A DNA stretch of 64,000 bases from Acholeplasmatales bacterium (GTDB lineage: Bacteria > Bacillota_I > Bacilli_A > Izemoplasmatales > Izemoplasmataceae). The DNA lies in NCBI GenBank assembly GCA_007694145.1, contig RECF01000078.1, forward strand, positions 1-64,000, in the 5' to 3' direction. Both the position numbers and the translations under genes were made by a program. Shown in pieces: positions 42,738-51,857 of this stretch. Numbering within the stretch: position 1 is the first letter of the stretch; each line of letters starts with the position of its first letter. The notes beneath the pieces are model-generated. The model saw only the letters and a list, made by a program, of their open reading frames with translations. It did no database searches and was not told the origin of the DNA.

Positions 42738-45683
42738 ATGAATGAGTTGCGTGTAGGTATCGATATTGGCAGTACTACCATCAAGGTTGTCGTGGTTGAT
42801 GAGACATGTCAAGTTCGATACCGCTCCTATACAAGGCACTTGAGCAGTGTCTCAAAATCACTTCATACGCTGCTTGATGGCTTAAAAGAAACATTTGCGG
42901 CACAGCCGATGCGGTTCAACTTCACCGGCAGTGCCGGTTTAAGCATGGCGAAAAAAATCGGCGCACAGTTTACGCAGGAAGTCATCAGTGCCACCAGTGC
43001 ACTGCGCCACCACGTTGATGACGTCGATGTCTGCATCGAACTCGGCGGTGAGGATGCTAAAATCATCTTTTTCGATGGTGCTAATATCGAGCAGCGGATG
43101 AACGGGACGTGCGCCGGTGGGACGGGTGCGTTCATCGATCAGATGGCCTCTTTGCTCGATACGGATGCGGCCGGTCTTGATGGTCTTGCCGAAAACTACG
43201 AGCGGCTCTACGATATTGCCTCGCGTTGTGGTGTGTTTGCCAAATCCGATATCCAACCGCTTCTTAATCAAGGTGCCCGCAAGACCGATATCGCCGCATC
43301 CATTTATCAAGCCATAGTCAATCAGACGATTGCCGGCCTCAGTCAAGGCCGGAAAATCCGGGGAAAAGTTGCTTTTCTTGGTGGACCGTTGACGTTTTCA
43401 GCGCAGCTGCGTCGTCGATTTATCGAGTTTTTAAACTTGAAGGATGTGTTTATCCCCGAACATGGCGAGACGTTTGTAGCGTATGGTGCCGCCCTTGAAG
43501 CGACGGCAAAGCCGCTTGATATTGAAACGGTCCGTGCGGAAATCGCTGCCTATCGAAAAGCGTTCAAGGATACAGCCCGCAAGATGATGGCGCCGCTTTT
43601 TGAGGATGAAGAATCATATGAGACCTTCAAGGCCCGTCATGCCAAAGCGACGGTAGCGGAAGTGGACCCTGAAACGTATCACGGGCCTGCATACCTAGGC
43701 ATCGATGCTGGTAGTACGACGACCAAGTTGGTTTTGATGAGTTCTGATCAGGCAATATTATACTCATTTTATCAGCATAATCGTGGTAATCCTGTTGAAG
43801 TGGTGCGTCATGCTTTGTTAGCGATGTATGACGTGTTGCATCCGGGCATTGAGATTCGGCATGCTTTTGCGACCGGTTATGGCGAAGCACTGATCAAGAA
43901 CGCTTTCCGCCTCGATGGTGGCGAAGTCGAGACCATCTGCCACTACGAAGCAGCCCGACACTTCAACAAAGACGTCTCGTTTGTTGTCGATATCGGTGGT
44001 CAGGACATGAAGTGTTTCAAGATTGAAGAGGGTGTTATCACCTCGGTCATCTTGAATGAAGCATGTAGCAGTGGCTGTGGTTCGTTCATCGAGACATTCG
44101 CCGAATCGCTTGGCTATCCGATTGAGACATTCGCAGACATGGCCGTTAACGCCCGGCATCCAGTGGATTTGGGTAGTCGTTGTACCGTGTTCATGAACTC
44201 GAGTGTCAAACAGGCACAGTCCGAAGCCGCCGGCAGCAAAGATATCAGTGCCGGCCTTGCCGTGAGTGTTGTCAAAAATGCCCTGTACAAAGTCATCCGG
44301 GCGCATGATGTGAAAGAAGAGTATGGTGATCAAATCATCGTACAAGGTGGTACGTTCAAGAACGATGCCGTCTTGCGTGCCTTTGAACGCGAGACGGGAC
44401 TTGAAGTCACCCGGCCATCCATCGCCGGTCTGATGGGCGCTTTTGGTGCCGCCTTGTTGGCGATGCAAGCGGATGAGGGGGGTGGAAGCACCATTCTCGC
44501 CGGCGAAACGCTTTCTAGCTTCACCTATGAGACCCGATCGGCAGTGTGCCATCAATGTGCGAACTTGTGTGCCTTGACCATTAATATGTTTCAAGATGGC
44601 AAACGTTACATCAGTGGGAACCGGTGTGAAAAAGGTGCCGGAATCAAAGTTGGCTTTGATGATATTCCCAACTTGTATCTTTACAAATATGACAAAATTT
44701 TATCCTACCGTTCCGAGGGTGAAACCTACGCTGAAACGGTTGGGATTCCACTCGTTTTGAACATGTATGAGAACTTGCCTTTTTGGCAACCTTTCTTTGA
44801 AGCGTTGGGTGTACGGGTGGTGTTGAGCGACCGCTCAAACAAAGCACTTTACGAAAAAGGCCAGGACACGATTCCAAGTGACACCATTTGTTATCCGGCC
44901 AAGATGGTGCACGGGCACATCGAATCGCTTTATGAGAAAGACGTTGACTTTATTTTCTATCCGAATATCGCCTTCAACTTCCTTGAAAAATCGTATGCGC
45001 ACAACCATTACAACTGTCCTATCGTTGCGCATTATCCTGAGGTGATCGAGGCGAACATGGATCATCTAGACATGAAACGGTTTGTTCAACCTTACTTGAC
45101 ACTGAATGACAAAAAGAAGTTCATCGAAGCCGCCTATGCGATGCTCCGTGAACATGTCTCTGCGCCCAAATCGCGTTATGGCCGTGCTTTTGATGCGGGC
45201 ATGGCGTCCTATCATGCTTTCCGTGAAGCGGTCCAAGCCGAAGGAGAACGCGCCCTTGCGTATGCTAAGGCCGAACGGTTACCGGTTATTGTCCTTGCCG
45301 GACGGCCCTATCACATCGATCCTGAAATCAACCATGGCATCCCTAAAATGATTCGCAGCATGCAAGTGGTGGTTGTGAGCGAAGACGCCTTGAATCACCT
45401 TGCTGAGCAACCCTCAGTCAATGTGCTCAATCAGTGGACCTATCACACACGCCTTTACGATGTTGCTCGCTATGTCGGCGATAAAGAGGATATCAACCTG
45501 GTGCAGCTGGTCTCGTTTGGTTGTGGGCTTGATGCCATCACCGCCGATGAAGTGAAGGACATTCTTGAAGCGAATCATAAACTGTATACACAAATCAAAA
45601 TCGACGAGATTTCCAATCTTGGTGCTGTCAGCATAAGACTCCGGAGTCTATTGTCAACGATGAGGAGGGTGGACCTTGGCTGA
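42738..45683 (+). CDS. 2-hydroxyacyl-CoA dehydratase-type activase, large subunit
   Basis: The 981-residue protein has two BcrAD/BadFG (ASKHA) ATPase domains in tandem, each starting GIDIGST/GIDAGSTTTK (about residues 8 and 325), with cluster-binding cysteines in NGTCAGGTG, ASRCGVF, EACSSGCGSF and GSRCTVF. A DUF2229 part follows. Such activases use ATP to push one electron into dehydratases or reductases. Their own substrate is unknown in these long forms. In relatives the whole is one protein of about 1,400 residues; here the end is encoded by the next gene. Confidence 0.85.
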   Translation: MNELRVGIDIGSTTIKVVVVDETCQVRYRSYTRHLSSVSKSLHTLLDGLKETFAAQPMRFNFTGSAGLSMAKKIGAQFTQEVISATSALRHHVDDVDVCIELGGEDAKIIFFDGANIEQRMNGTCAGGTGAFIDQMASLLDTDAAGLDGLAENYERLYDIASRCGVFAKSDIQPLLNQGARKTDIAASIYQAIVNQTIAGLSQGRKIRGKVAFLGGPLTFSAQLRRRFIEFLNLKDVFIPEHGETFVAYGAALEATAKPLDIETVRAEIAAYRKAFKDTARKMMAPLFEDEESYETFKARHAKATVAEVDPETYHGPAYLGIDAGSTTTKLVLMSSDQAILYSFYQHNRGNPVEVVRHALLAMYDVLHPGIEIRHAFATGYGEALIKNAFRLDGGEVETICHYEAARHFNKDVSFVVDIGGQDMKCFKIEEGVITSVILNEACSSGCGSFIETFAESLGYPIETFADMAVNARHPVDLGSRCTVFMNSSVKQAQSEAAGSKDISAGLAVSVVKNALYKVIRAHDVKEEYGDQIIVQGGTFKNDAVLRAFERETGLEVTRPSIAGLMGAFGAALLAMQADEGGGSTILAGETLSSFTYETRSAVCHQCANLCALTINMFQDGKRYISGNRCEKGAGIKVGFDDIPNLYLYKYDKILSYRSEGETYAETVGIPLVLNMYENLPFWQPFFEALGVRVVLSDRSNKALYEKGQDTIPSDTICYPAKMVHGHIESLYEKDVDFIFYPNIAFNFLEKSYAHNHYNCPIVAHYPEVIEANMDHLDMKRFVQPYLTLNDKKKFIEAAYAMLREHVSAPKSRYGRAFDAGMASYHAFREAVQAEGERALAYAKAERLPVIVLAGRPYHIDPEINHGIPKMIRSMQVVVVSEDALNHLAEQPSVNVLNQWTYHTRLYDVARYVGDKEDINLVQLVSFGCGLDAITADEVKDILEANHKLYTQIKIDEISNLGAVSIRLRSLLSTMRRVDLG

Positions 45684-46944
45684 ACTCATCTATGAAAACG
45701 GTCGCCTTCTATTTACGGCTGAAATGCGGCGTGAGTATACGATTCTCGTACCACAGATGGCGCCTTATCATTTTGATTTTGTCGTCGATGCATTCACGAG
45801 TGAAGGGTATCGCGCCGAGTTGCTTAAAACGACCGATTACGACTTGATTCATGAGGGTATGAAGTACGCGCACAATGATATTTGCGTCCCGGCCATGCTT
45901 GTGATCGGTCAGTTTATCGATGCGATTAAAAAACGTGCCTTGACCGCGGAAAAAGTAGCCTTGATCATCACGCAAACAGGTGGCGGGTGTCGGGCGAGCA
46001 ATTACATTGCCTTGTTGCGCAAGGCCCTTGTCAAGGCAGGCTTTCCGCATGTGCCGGTCATCTCATTGAATGCCGGGGGTTTAGAAAAAAATCCAGGTTT
46101 CCGTCTCACGCCGAGATTGTTGCATAAAGTCCATGACGCCATGATGTTTGGTGATTTGGTCATGACCTTGATCAATCAAGTCAGGCCGTATGAAACCTCT
46201 CAAGGCGCGACCAATGCAGTACACGAGCAGGTCAAAGTCTGGCTTGAGCAATATTTTCAGCATCGTCGTTTTCTAACTTGGCGGCGACACCATCGCATGT
46301 CAAAACGGATAGTCAAAGCGTTTGCAGACATGCCTGTTGATCGCACCATCGATAAACCGAAAGTGGGCATCGTCGGTGAAATATATGTCAAGTATTCACC
46401 GCTTGGCAACAATCATCTAGAAGCGACCCTTGAAGCGGAAGGTTGCGAAGTTGTGACACCGCCGCTTTATGATTTTTTCTTATACAGCTTTGACTCACGT
46501 GCTCATGATATTCGACGTTATGGCGGGCCACGCCTAGAGAAAATCGTCTTGACTTGGTTGGTCGGTTATGTCGAGTGGCGTCGTGGTAAAGTCAGGTCAT
46601 TGCTCAAACGGGCCGGCTTTGCACCGGGGATTGCCTACAAGGATTTGAAGCATCTTGTGGATGGTTTTATTGATGTAGGGACGCATAGCGGTGAAGGTTG
46701 GTTGTTGACGGCTGAAATGATTGACCTGATAAGACATGGTGCGCCGAACATCGTTTGCACCCAACCGTTTGGGTGTTTGCCGAACCATATTGCCGGTAAA
46801 GGCATGATTAAAAAATTGAAGAAGTACTATCCCGAAAGCAACATCGTCGCCATCGACTTTGATACGAGTGCCTCAAAAATCAACCAACTCAACCGCATCA
46901 ACTTGATGGTTTCGAATGCATTCAGAAACCAAGAAAAGAAGTGA
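45676..46944 (+). CDS. activase C-terminal half, split partner
   Basis: The 422-residue protein matches the C-terminal (DUF2229/HgdB-like) part of the long activases. It begins with a TTG at 45676 with GAGGAGG seven bases before it, and overlaps the stop of the preceding gene by eight bases. This arrangement gives coupled translation in a fixed ratio. Cysteines in [11 protein letters not shown] and [11 protein letters not shown] may hold a cluster. The target protein is not in the window. Confidence 0.82.
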   Translation: MAELIYENGRLLFTAEMRREYTILVPQMAPYHFDFVVDAFTSEGYRAELLKTTDYDLIHEGMKYAHNDICVPAMLVIGQFIDAIKKRALTAEKVALIITQTGGGCRASNYIALLRKALVKAGFPHVPVISLNAGGLEKNPGFRLTPRLLHKVHDAMMFGDLVMTLINQVRPYETSQGATNAVHEQVKVWLEQYFQHRRFLTWRRHHRMSKRIVKAFADMPVDRTIDKPKVGIVGEIYVKYSPLGNNHLEATLEAEGCEVVTPPLYDFFLYSFDSRAHDIRRYGGPRLEKIVLTWLVGYVEWRRGKVRSLLKRAGFAPGIAYKDLKHLVDGFIDVGTHSGEGWLLTAEMIDLIRHGAPNIVCTQPFGCLPNHIAGKGMIKKLKKYYPESNIVAIDFDTSASKINQLNRINLMVSNAFRNQEKK

Positions 46945-46948
46945 TGAC

Positions 46949-48064
46949 ATGGCAGTCACGTATTCCTTGATGCATGTGTGCGCCCAAAGCGGTGCAAGGC
47001 TGGGTGTTTTACATACCCCGCGCGGTGATTTTCCGACCCCACTTTTTATGCCAGTGGGGACGCAAGCCACGGTCAAAACGCTTGATACGACCGAAGTGAT
47101 GACCGTCAGTGAAGGCTTGATTTTAGGGAACACCTATCATCTTTGGCTGCAGCCGGGTGAGGATATTGTCGGCCAACACGGCGGCCTGCATGCGTTCATG
47201 AACCATCCTGGGGCGTTGCTCACCGATTCGGGCGGGTACCAGGTTTTTAGTCTGAGTGCGATGCGGACCATTACCGAAGAAGGCGTCTCGTTTCGTCATC
47301 ATAAAAGTGGTGCGCCGCTTTTTTTGTCACCGGAAAAAAGCATCACCATCCAAAACACGTTGGGTGCGGATATTATTATGAGTTTCGACGAGTGTCCGCC
47401 CTTTGATGCGAATCGAAGCTACCATGAGCAGTCGCTAGAGCGGACACTGCGCTGGGCTGAACGGGGCAAACAGGCACACAAACGCAAAGACCAGGCGCTG
47501 TTTGGCATCGTTCAAGGTGGTCCATACGCCGACTTGCGCCAGCATGCACTCAAACGGCTTGTAGATATCGGATTTGACGGCATCGCGATCGGTGGATTGA
47601 GCGTGGGTGAAAGCAAGGCTGACATGTATGAAGTGCTTTTGGAGTTGGCGCCCCATCTTCCAGCGGACTCTCCGCACTATCTGATGGGCGTGGGAACACC
47701 TGACGATCTGCTTGAAAGTGTCATTCGCGGGATGGACATGTTTGACTGTGTCAACCCTACGCGTATGGCCCGCCACGGCGCGGCTTATACAGCTAAAGGG
47801 CGCATCAGCATCAAGAGCCAACGCTACGCTATGGACCGCTCACCCCTGGATGAAACATGCGGCTGCTCCGTCTGCCGGACTTATACGAGAAGCTATCTTC
47901 GCCATTTGTTCAAAGCCCAAGAGACGCTGGGTGCCCGGCTAATCAGCTACCACAACCTGTTTTTCTTGAAAGGCTTGATGGCCAATATCCGACAAGCGAT
48001 TGCAAAGGATCGGTTACTTGACTTCAAGTCGGCGTTTTTTGAACGCTTCTATGGTAAGTTATGA
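46949..48064 (+). CDS. tgt: tRNA-guanine transglycosylase
   Basis: Tgt swaps guanine 34 of certain tRNAs for preQ1, the step before QueA. The 371-residue protein has the catalytic aspartates in [10 protein letters not shown] and [12 protein letters not shown], and the zinc motif CGCSVC with a later H. The start 46949 follows the upstream stop; an earlier in-frame codon at 46916 lies within the preceding gene. The ribosome binding site is weak, so it may depend on coupling. Confidence 0.97.
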   Translation: MAVTYSLMHVCAQSGARLGVLHTPRGDFPTPLFMPVGTQATVKTLDTTEVMTVSEGLILGNTYHLWLQPGEDIVGQHGGLHAFMNHPGALLTDSGGYQVFSLSAMRTITEEGVSFRHHKSGAPLFLSPEKSITIQNTLGADIIMSFDECPPFDANRSYHEQSLERTLRWAERGKQAHKRKDQALFGIVQGGPYADLRQHALKRLVDIGFDGIAIGGLSVGESKADMYEVLLELAPHLPADSPHYLMGVGTPDDLLESVIRGMDMFDCVNPTRMARHGAAYTAKGRISIKSQRYAMDRSPLDETCGCSVCRTYTRSYLRHLFKAQETLGARLISYHNLFFLKGLMANIRQAIAKDRLLDFKSAFFERFYGKL

Positions 48065-48097
48065 TGAAATGTGGTTTAATTATTTCCACAAATACGT

Positions 48098-48103
48098 TAT
48101 AAT
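48098..48103 (+). promoter_or_regulatory. -10 element of ftsZ
   Basis: TATAAT at this position, 30 bases before the start, with a weak TTTAAT at 48075-48080 as a possible -35. Confidence 0.5.
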
Positions 48104-48132
48104 GGTTCTAAAGACTCAATGGAGGTCATAGT

Positions 48133-49323
48133 ATGTTTGAACAAAACGACCATTTCAGTCAAAAACCTTCAATAAAAGTAATTGGTGTCGGCGGTGGCGG
48201 CGGTAACGCTGTCAATCGCATGATTGAAAACGAAGTACAAGGCGTCGATTTTGTCGCCATTAATACCGATGCACAGGTTTTGCGGCAATCTAAGGCGGCC
48301 ATCCGTTTGCAAATCGGTAAGCTGCTCACCCGGGGACTTGGTGCGGGTGCGGATCCTGAAATCGGTCGCCGTGCAGCGATTGAGTCAGAAGACGAGTTGC
48401 GCGAGCTGCTGCAAAATACCGACATGGTATTCATCACGGCAGGCATGGGCGGCGGAACCGGGACCGGTGCGGCGCCGGTCATTGCCAAAATCGCCCGCGA
48501 ACAAGGTTGCTTGACAGTCGGTATTGTCACCAAACCGTTCAAGTTTGAAGGACGCCGTCGGGTGGCCACAGCACTTGAAGGACTCGATGCGCTGAAGCCT
48601 TATGTGGATACACTGATCATCGTCCCCAATGACCGTTTGCTCTATGTCACTGACCGCAACACCTCCATGCTTGAAGCTTTCCGTGAAGCAGACAACGTCT
48701 TACGTCAAGGTGTGCAAGGGATTGCCGAGGTCATTACGGTGCCTGGTCTGATCAACCTTGACTTTGCGGATGTCAAGACTGTCATGAAAGACAAAGGGAC
48801 AGCATTGATGGGAATCGGGATTGCCGAAGGGGAAAACCGGGCGGTTGAAGCCGCCAAGAAAGCCATCCATTCTCCACTGCTTGATGCAAATATCGATGGG
48901 GCGACCGATGCCATTGTCAACGTGACAAGCGGCCCGCAAATTGCTTTGTGGGAAGTCACCGAGGCGATTGAAGCCATCCAAGCAGCAAGCGAAACAGAAA
49001 TCAATGTCATTTATGGTACGACCATCAATCAAGATTTGGGCGAAGAAGTCATCGTTACGGTCATCGCCGCTGGATTTGACGAGAACCGTAAGATTGAGCT
49101 AGACAAACTGGGGACTGACGACTATGTTCGTCCTACCGATGCCCCCGATCTTGATGATGACGATGAACCCATTACACCCAAAGGCACCAACAAGAAGAAA
49201 AAGAAAGACAAGAAAAATAAGAAAGCTAAAAGGAAACCACCTTCGACGACAAAACCGGATGCAGAAACTGACGATGCGTCAAAAACCAACATCCCATCCT
49301 GGTTGAAATCGCGCTTCAAATGA
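48133..49323 (+). CDS. ftsZ: cell division protein FtsZ
   Basis: FtsZ is the GTP-dependent filament that forms the division ring. The 396-residue protein has the tubulin signature GGGTGTG at 106-112, a Lys-rich unstructured linker near residues 345-385, and the C-terminal anchor-binding peptide [15 protein letters not shown] precedes the ATG. No ftsA or ftsQ is next to it, unlike most walled Bacillota; tgt precedes it. Confidence 0.98.
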   Translation: MFEQNDHFSQKPSIKVIGVGGGGGNAVNRMIENEVQGVDFVAINTDAQVLRQSKAAIRLQIGKLLTRGLGAGADPEIGRRAAIESEDELRELLQNTDMVFITAGMGGGTGTGAAPVIAKIAREQGCLTVGIVTKPFKFEGRRRVATALEGLDALKPYVDTLIIVPNDRLLYVTDRNTSMLEAFREADNVLRQGVQGIAEVITVPGLINLDFADVKTVMKDKGTALMGIGIAEGENRAVEAAKKAIHSPLLDANIDGATDAIVNVTSGPQIALWEVTEAIEAIQAASETEINVIYGTTINQDLGEEVIVTVIAAGFDENRKIELDKLGTDDYVRPTDAPDLDDDDEPITPKGTNKKKKKDKKNKKAKRKPPSTTKPDAETDDASKTNIPSWLKSRFK

Positions 49324-49331
49324 TGATTTCA

Positions 49332-49362
49332 AGAAAGTATGTCACGCATACTTTCTTTTTTT
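49332..49362 (+). terminator. intrinsic terminator of ftsZ
   Basis: AGAAAGTATG (49332-49341) pairs with CATACTTTCT (49347-49356) around a five-base loop, followed by T residues. Confidence 0.85.
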
Positions 49363-49390
49363 ATGATATGATGGTAAAGGGGGGAGTACT

Positions 49391-49561
49391 ATGCGCAGCC
49401 TATACAATGCCATCTATCTCATCGTTGTTTTTGTTGCGGTCGTCGTTATGTGGGGATTTGAAGAAGACGTCCCGGTCATGTTGCAGTGGTTGCTTGGCAC
49501 CGTGTTGCTTGTCCTGACGGCAGTCTTTACTTTTATCAACAGGAGGCATCGTCGTGAATAG
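49391..49561 (+). CDS. 56-residue two-helix membrane protein
   Basis: The frame from ATG 49391 to TAG 49559-49561 encodes 56 residues with two hydrophobic helices (about 5-21 and 30-48) and a basic end RRHRRE. GGGGGAG precedes it. Its end overlaps the GTG start of yggS by eight bases, so it is the first gene of the yggS-sepF-yggT operon. No family is recognised. The position between ftsZ and sepF suggests a membrane role in division, which is inference only. Confidence 0.6.
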   Translation: MRSLYNAIYLIVVFVAVVVMWGFEEDVPVMLQWLLGTVLLVLTAVFTFINRRHRRE

Positions 49562-50201
49562 AGCGCTTCTTGATTGGCTCAGTGCCAACTATCCCGATGT
49601 CGCCGTCGTGATGGCAAGCAAATACTTGACCGATGCGGCGGCTTTTAAGCCGTTTATCGAGGCCGGCATCTTGGACTTTGGTGAAAATCGAGCTGAGGCT
49701 TTGCTTGAAAAAAAAGCCTGGTTCAAAGATCAACCGATTCGTTGGCATTACATCGGAACGTTGCAGACCAAAAAGGTCCGGAAGGTCATCGAGCATATTG
49801 ATGTACTGCATGCTTTGGACCGGCTGAAACTCGCTGAGGCAATCGAAACACATCGCACAGGTGTCTTGCCTTGCTATGTGCAAGTCAACATTTCAAATGA
49901 GCCACAAAAACAAGGTGTTGCCATCGCTGAAACCGTGGCTTTTGTCAAGCAGCTGTCATCGTTTAAACACCTCCGTGTCATCGGCCTAATGGGGATGGCT
50001 GAGGAAACTGAAGACACGGAGCGCATCCGCGCGCAGTTCAATACACTGCGCCAGTTGCGGGATGAGATTCATCAAGATTATCCCGATGTGAGGGGACTGT
50101 CGATGGGTATGACACAGGATTATCATATCGCTTTGGAACTCGGTTCAAGCGTGTTAAGATTAGGTCGGATATTGTTAGCGGGGGAATCGTATGGGACGTA
50201 A
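49554..50201 (+). CDS. yggS: YggS family PLP-binding protein
   Basis: A 215-residue PLP-homeostasis protein of the PROSC/YggS type with the cofactor lysine K23 in MASKYLT, FGENRAE, HYIGTLQ, and the late SMGMTQDY segment. It buffers vitamin B6 and affects amino-acid pools. The start is a GTG with AGGAGG seven bases before it. It overlaps both neighbours, in the order found in other Bacillota division clusters. Confidence 0.93.
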   Translation: MNRALLDWLSANYPDVAVVMASKYLTDAAAFKPFIEAGILDFGENRAEALLEKKAWFKDQPIRWHYIGTLQTKKVRKVIEHIDVLHALDRLKLAEAIETHRTGVLPCYVQVNISNEPQKQGVAIAETVAFVKQLSSFKHLRVIGLMGMAEETEDTERIRAQFNTLRQLRDEIHQDYPDVRGLSMGMTQDYHIALELGSSVLRLGRILLAGESYGT

Positions 50202-50481
50202 AGAAAAAACTGCTTATGCACGAACAGCGTTTATCAAGATGTCAGAAGACATCGATGTGTTTGATCTTGCTGACAAGTTGATGTTGCGCCAGCCGCTCAT
50301 TGTCAACTTCGAAACCTATGATCTTGTCGAAAGCAACCGCGTCATTGTGTTTCTGAGTGGCGTGATTTATGCACTCGATGGTGAGGTTGAAGTGCTACGG
50401 GAACGCATTTTTGCTTTTGCAACGAAACCGGACATGAAAGACAAAACCTTACGAGAGTTCATCGCCCGATACAAAGAATAA
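50191..50481 (+). CDS. sepF: SepF-type division protein, short
   Basis: SepF binds the FtsZ tail and, through an N-terminal amphipathic helix, tethers it to the membrane. This 96-residue form has the SepF core (about 12-90; VNFETYDLVESNRVIVFLSG) but begins with a basic, charged stretch and no clear amphipathic helix. GGGGGA precedes the ATG inside the end of yggS. Either the tether is another protein, such as the small membrane protein at 49391, or a weaker N-terminus suffices. Confidence 0.85.
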   Translation: MGRKEKTAYARTAFIKMSEDIDVFDLADKLMLRQPLIVNFETYDLVESNRVIVFLSGVIYALDGEVEVLRERIFAFATKPDMKDKTLREFIARYKE

Positions 50482-50498
50482 GTCCCGAGGTGTTTCAC

Positions 50499-50765
50499 AT
50501 GACCGTTTTAATTCTCGCACTCAGTGCCCTGTATTATGTGCTACAAATCTATTTTTTCATTTTGATTGCGTATGTGTTGCTCAGCTGGGTCCCTGACATC
50601 AAGCAGACCCGCTTTTACTATATGCTCCATGTGCTGGCCAACCCCTATATGCGACTTTTTCGGGGGATTATTGTCATCGGCGCGTTTGATTTCACACCGA
50701 TTGTCGGGTTCATGCTTTACAGTTTCGGCCTCAATGCGTTTGGTCAGATGATTCAATCATTATAA
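50499..50765 (+). CDS. yggT: YggT family membrane protein
   Basis: An 88-residue protein with two membrane helices and the YVLLSWVPD and ANPYMRLFR segments typical of YggT. Members sit in division clusters; their role is unclear. GAGGTG lies before ATG 50499, which is preferred over a GTG at 50490. Confidence 0.9.
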   Translation: MTVLILALSALYYVLQIYFFILIAYVLLSWVPDIKQTRFYYMLHVLANPYMRLFRGIIVIGAFDFTPIVGFMLYSFGLNAFGQMIQSL

Positions 50766-50789
50766 GGAATATGAGTTAGGAGTGTTACC

Positions 50790-51563
50790 ATGATTTTTGA
50801 TTTTAAGACAAACCGGTTGATTTTTGGCGTCGGGATGGGTATTTTGTTCGCTTTGACGTTGGTTCTTGTGGCAGTCTTTCAGGTGGATTTGTTCACCATT
50901 TTGCTTTTGTCTGCAGTCTTTATCCTGATGATCAATATCCTGATGAAAAGGGTGGCCAATCGGGCCTATCAGCACGTCCATCAGTTGTTGTTCATTTACT
51001 GTGATGCGGAAAGTTATCTCGAGCATGTACTGGCTTTGTACAAGCGCGGATCACGGGCAAGAAAGATTTTTACAGGTGTCAAATGGCAAAATGTCATTAT
51101 GGCGCATGTTTTCACCGGTGACTTTGACGAAGCTGAAAAGCAGTATGAAGCGTTCAAGGAAACGTTTGGTCAAATGGCAGAAGGTCAAGGTTCGATGCGT
51201 TTTTCCCACCTCATCATTGAAGCACTGCTCGCCGTTTTTCAACATCAAACAACCCGCTTAGAAGCGGCACTTGAGCGGCTTGAGGGCGATATTGATCGAC
51301 TGAAGGGCCCCTCACAACAATACGTCCGGGAAAACCCGTACTCAGTCTATTATATGATTCGTCGCGCGCAAGCGTTTCTAGAAAGTGATGATCTTGATAC
51401 GCATGCCCTTGTCCACGAACTCCAAGAAGCCAACGAGTTTTTGCGCACGTGCCTGCTCTACATTTTGTTGAAGCACGATAAGATCGATGAGACGGTCGCA
51501 CAACCTTTCACAAGGATGGAGCGGAACACGTTGTTTTATCTTGATACACAGAGAAAGTTTTAA
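50790..51563 (+). CDS. membrane-anchored helical-repeat protein, unknown
   Basis: The 257-residue protein has two N-terminal membrane segments (about 10-30 and 34-52) and then a soluble helical part with TPR-like helix pairs (about 60-240). It occupies the place where divIVA and an RNA-binding protein usually lie between yggT and ileS. No family is recognised. A link to division or envelope growth is inferred from position alone. It starts 24 bases after yggT, with TTAGGAG before the ATG. Confidence 0.7.
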   Translation: MIFDFKTNRLIFGVGMGILFALTLVLVAVFQVDLFTILLLSAVFILMINILMKRVANRAYQHVHQLLFIYCDAESYLEHVLALYKRGSRARKIFTGVKWQNVIMAHVFTGDFDEAEKQYEAFKETFGQMAEGQGSMRFSHLIIEALLAVFQHQTTRLEAALERLEGDIDRLKGPSQQYVRENPYSVYYMIRRAQAFLESDDLDTHALVHELQEANEFLRTCLLYILLKHDKIDETVAQPFTRMERNTLFYLDTQRKF

Positions 51564-51568
51564 AAGGG

Positions 51569-51596
51569 TTGAAAAAAACATCAGTTTTGGTATAAT
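51569..51596 (+). promoter_or_regulatory. promoter of the ileS T-box transcript
   Basis: TTGAAA at 51569-51574 and TATAAT at 51591-51596 with a 16-base spacer and TGG extension. Confidence 0.75.
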
Positions 51597-51602
51597 GATA
51601 TA

Positions 51603-51820
51603 AAGTCACTGAAGCGGACACGTCTTCAAAAGATTGATCGTTACAGAGAGCGGTGGCGTGCTGAAACACCGTACGATGCTTCTGAAGGTATCCCCGTTGA
51701 GATGAGGGTCCGACATGTAGGGTCCTCCGTTTCCCACGTTATGGGTTAAAGTGCCGGTGCAAGCCGGAACAAAGGTGGTACCGCGGATTCCATCCGTCCT
51801 TTCTTAAGGACGTTTTTTTT
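51603..51820 (+). promoter_or_regulatory. T-box leader of ileS
   Basis: The leader has the Stem I distal motif AGAGAG (about 51645), a specifier loop with an ATC codon (51690-51692, isoleucine), and the T-box sequence AAGGTGGTACCGCGG (51772-51786). A terminator (CGTCCT with AGGACG, 51795-51812, then eight T) follows. Uncharged tRNA-Ile is expected to hold the antiterminator open so that ileS is transcribed. The specifier is read from sequence and not from structure mapping. Confidence 0.92.
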
Positions 51821-51857
51821 ATACTAAGGTGTCTTCAGGCACCGAAGGAGGATCACG

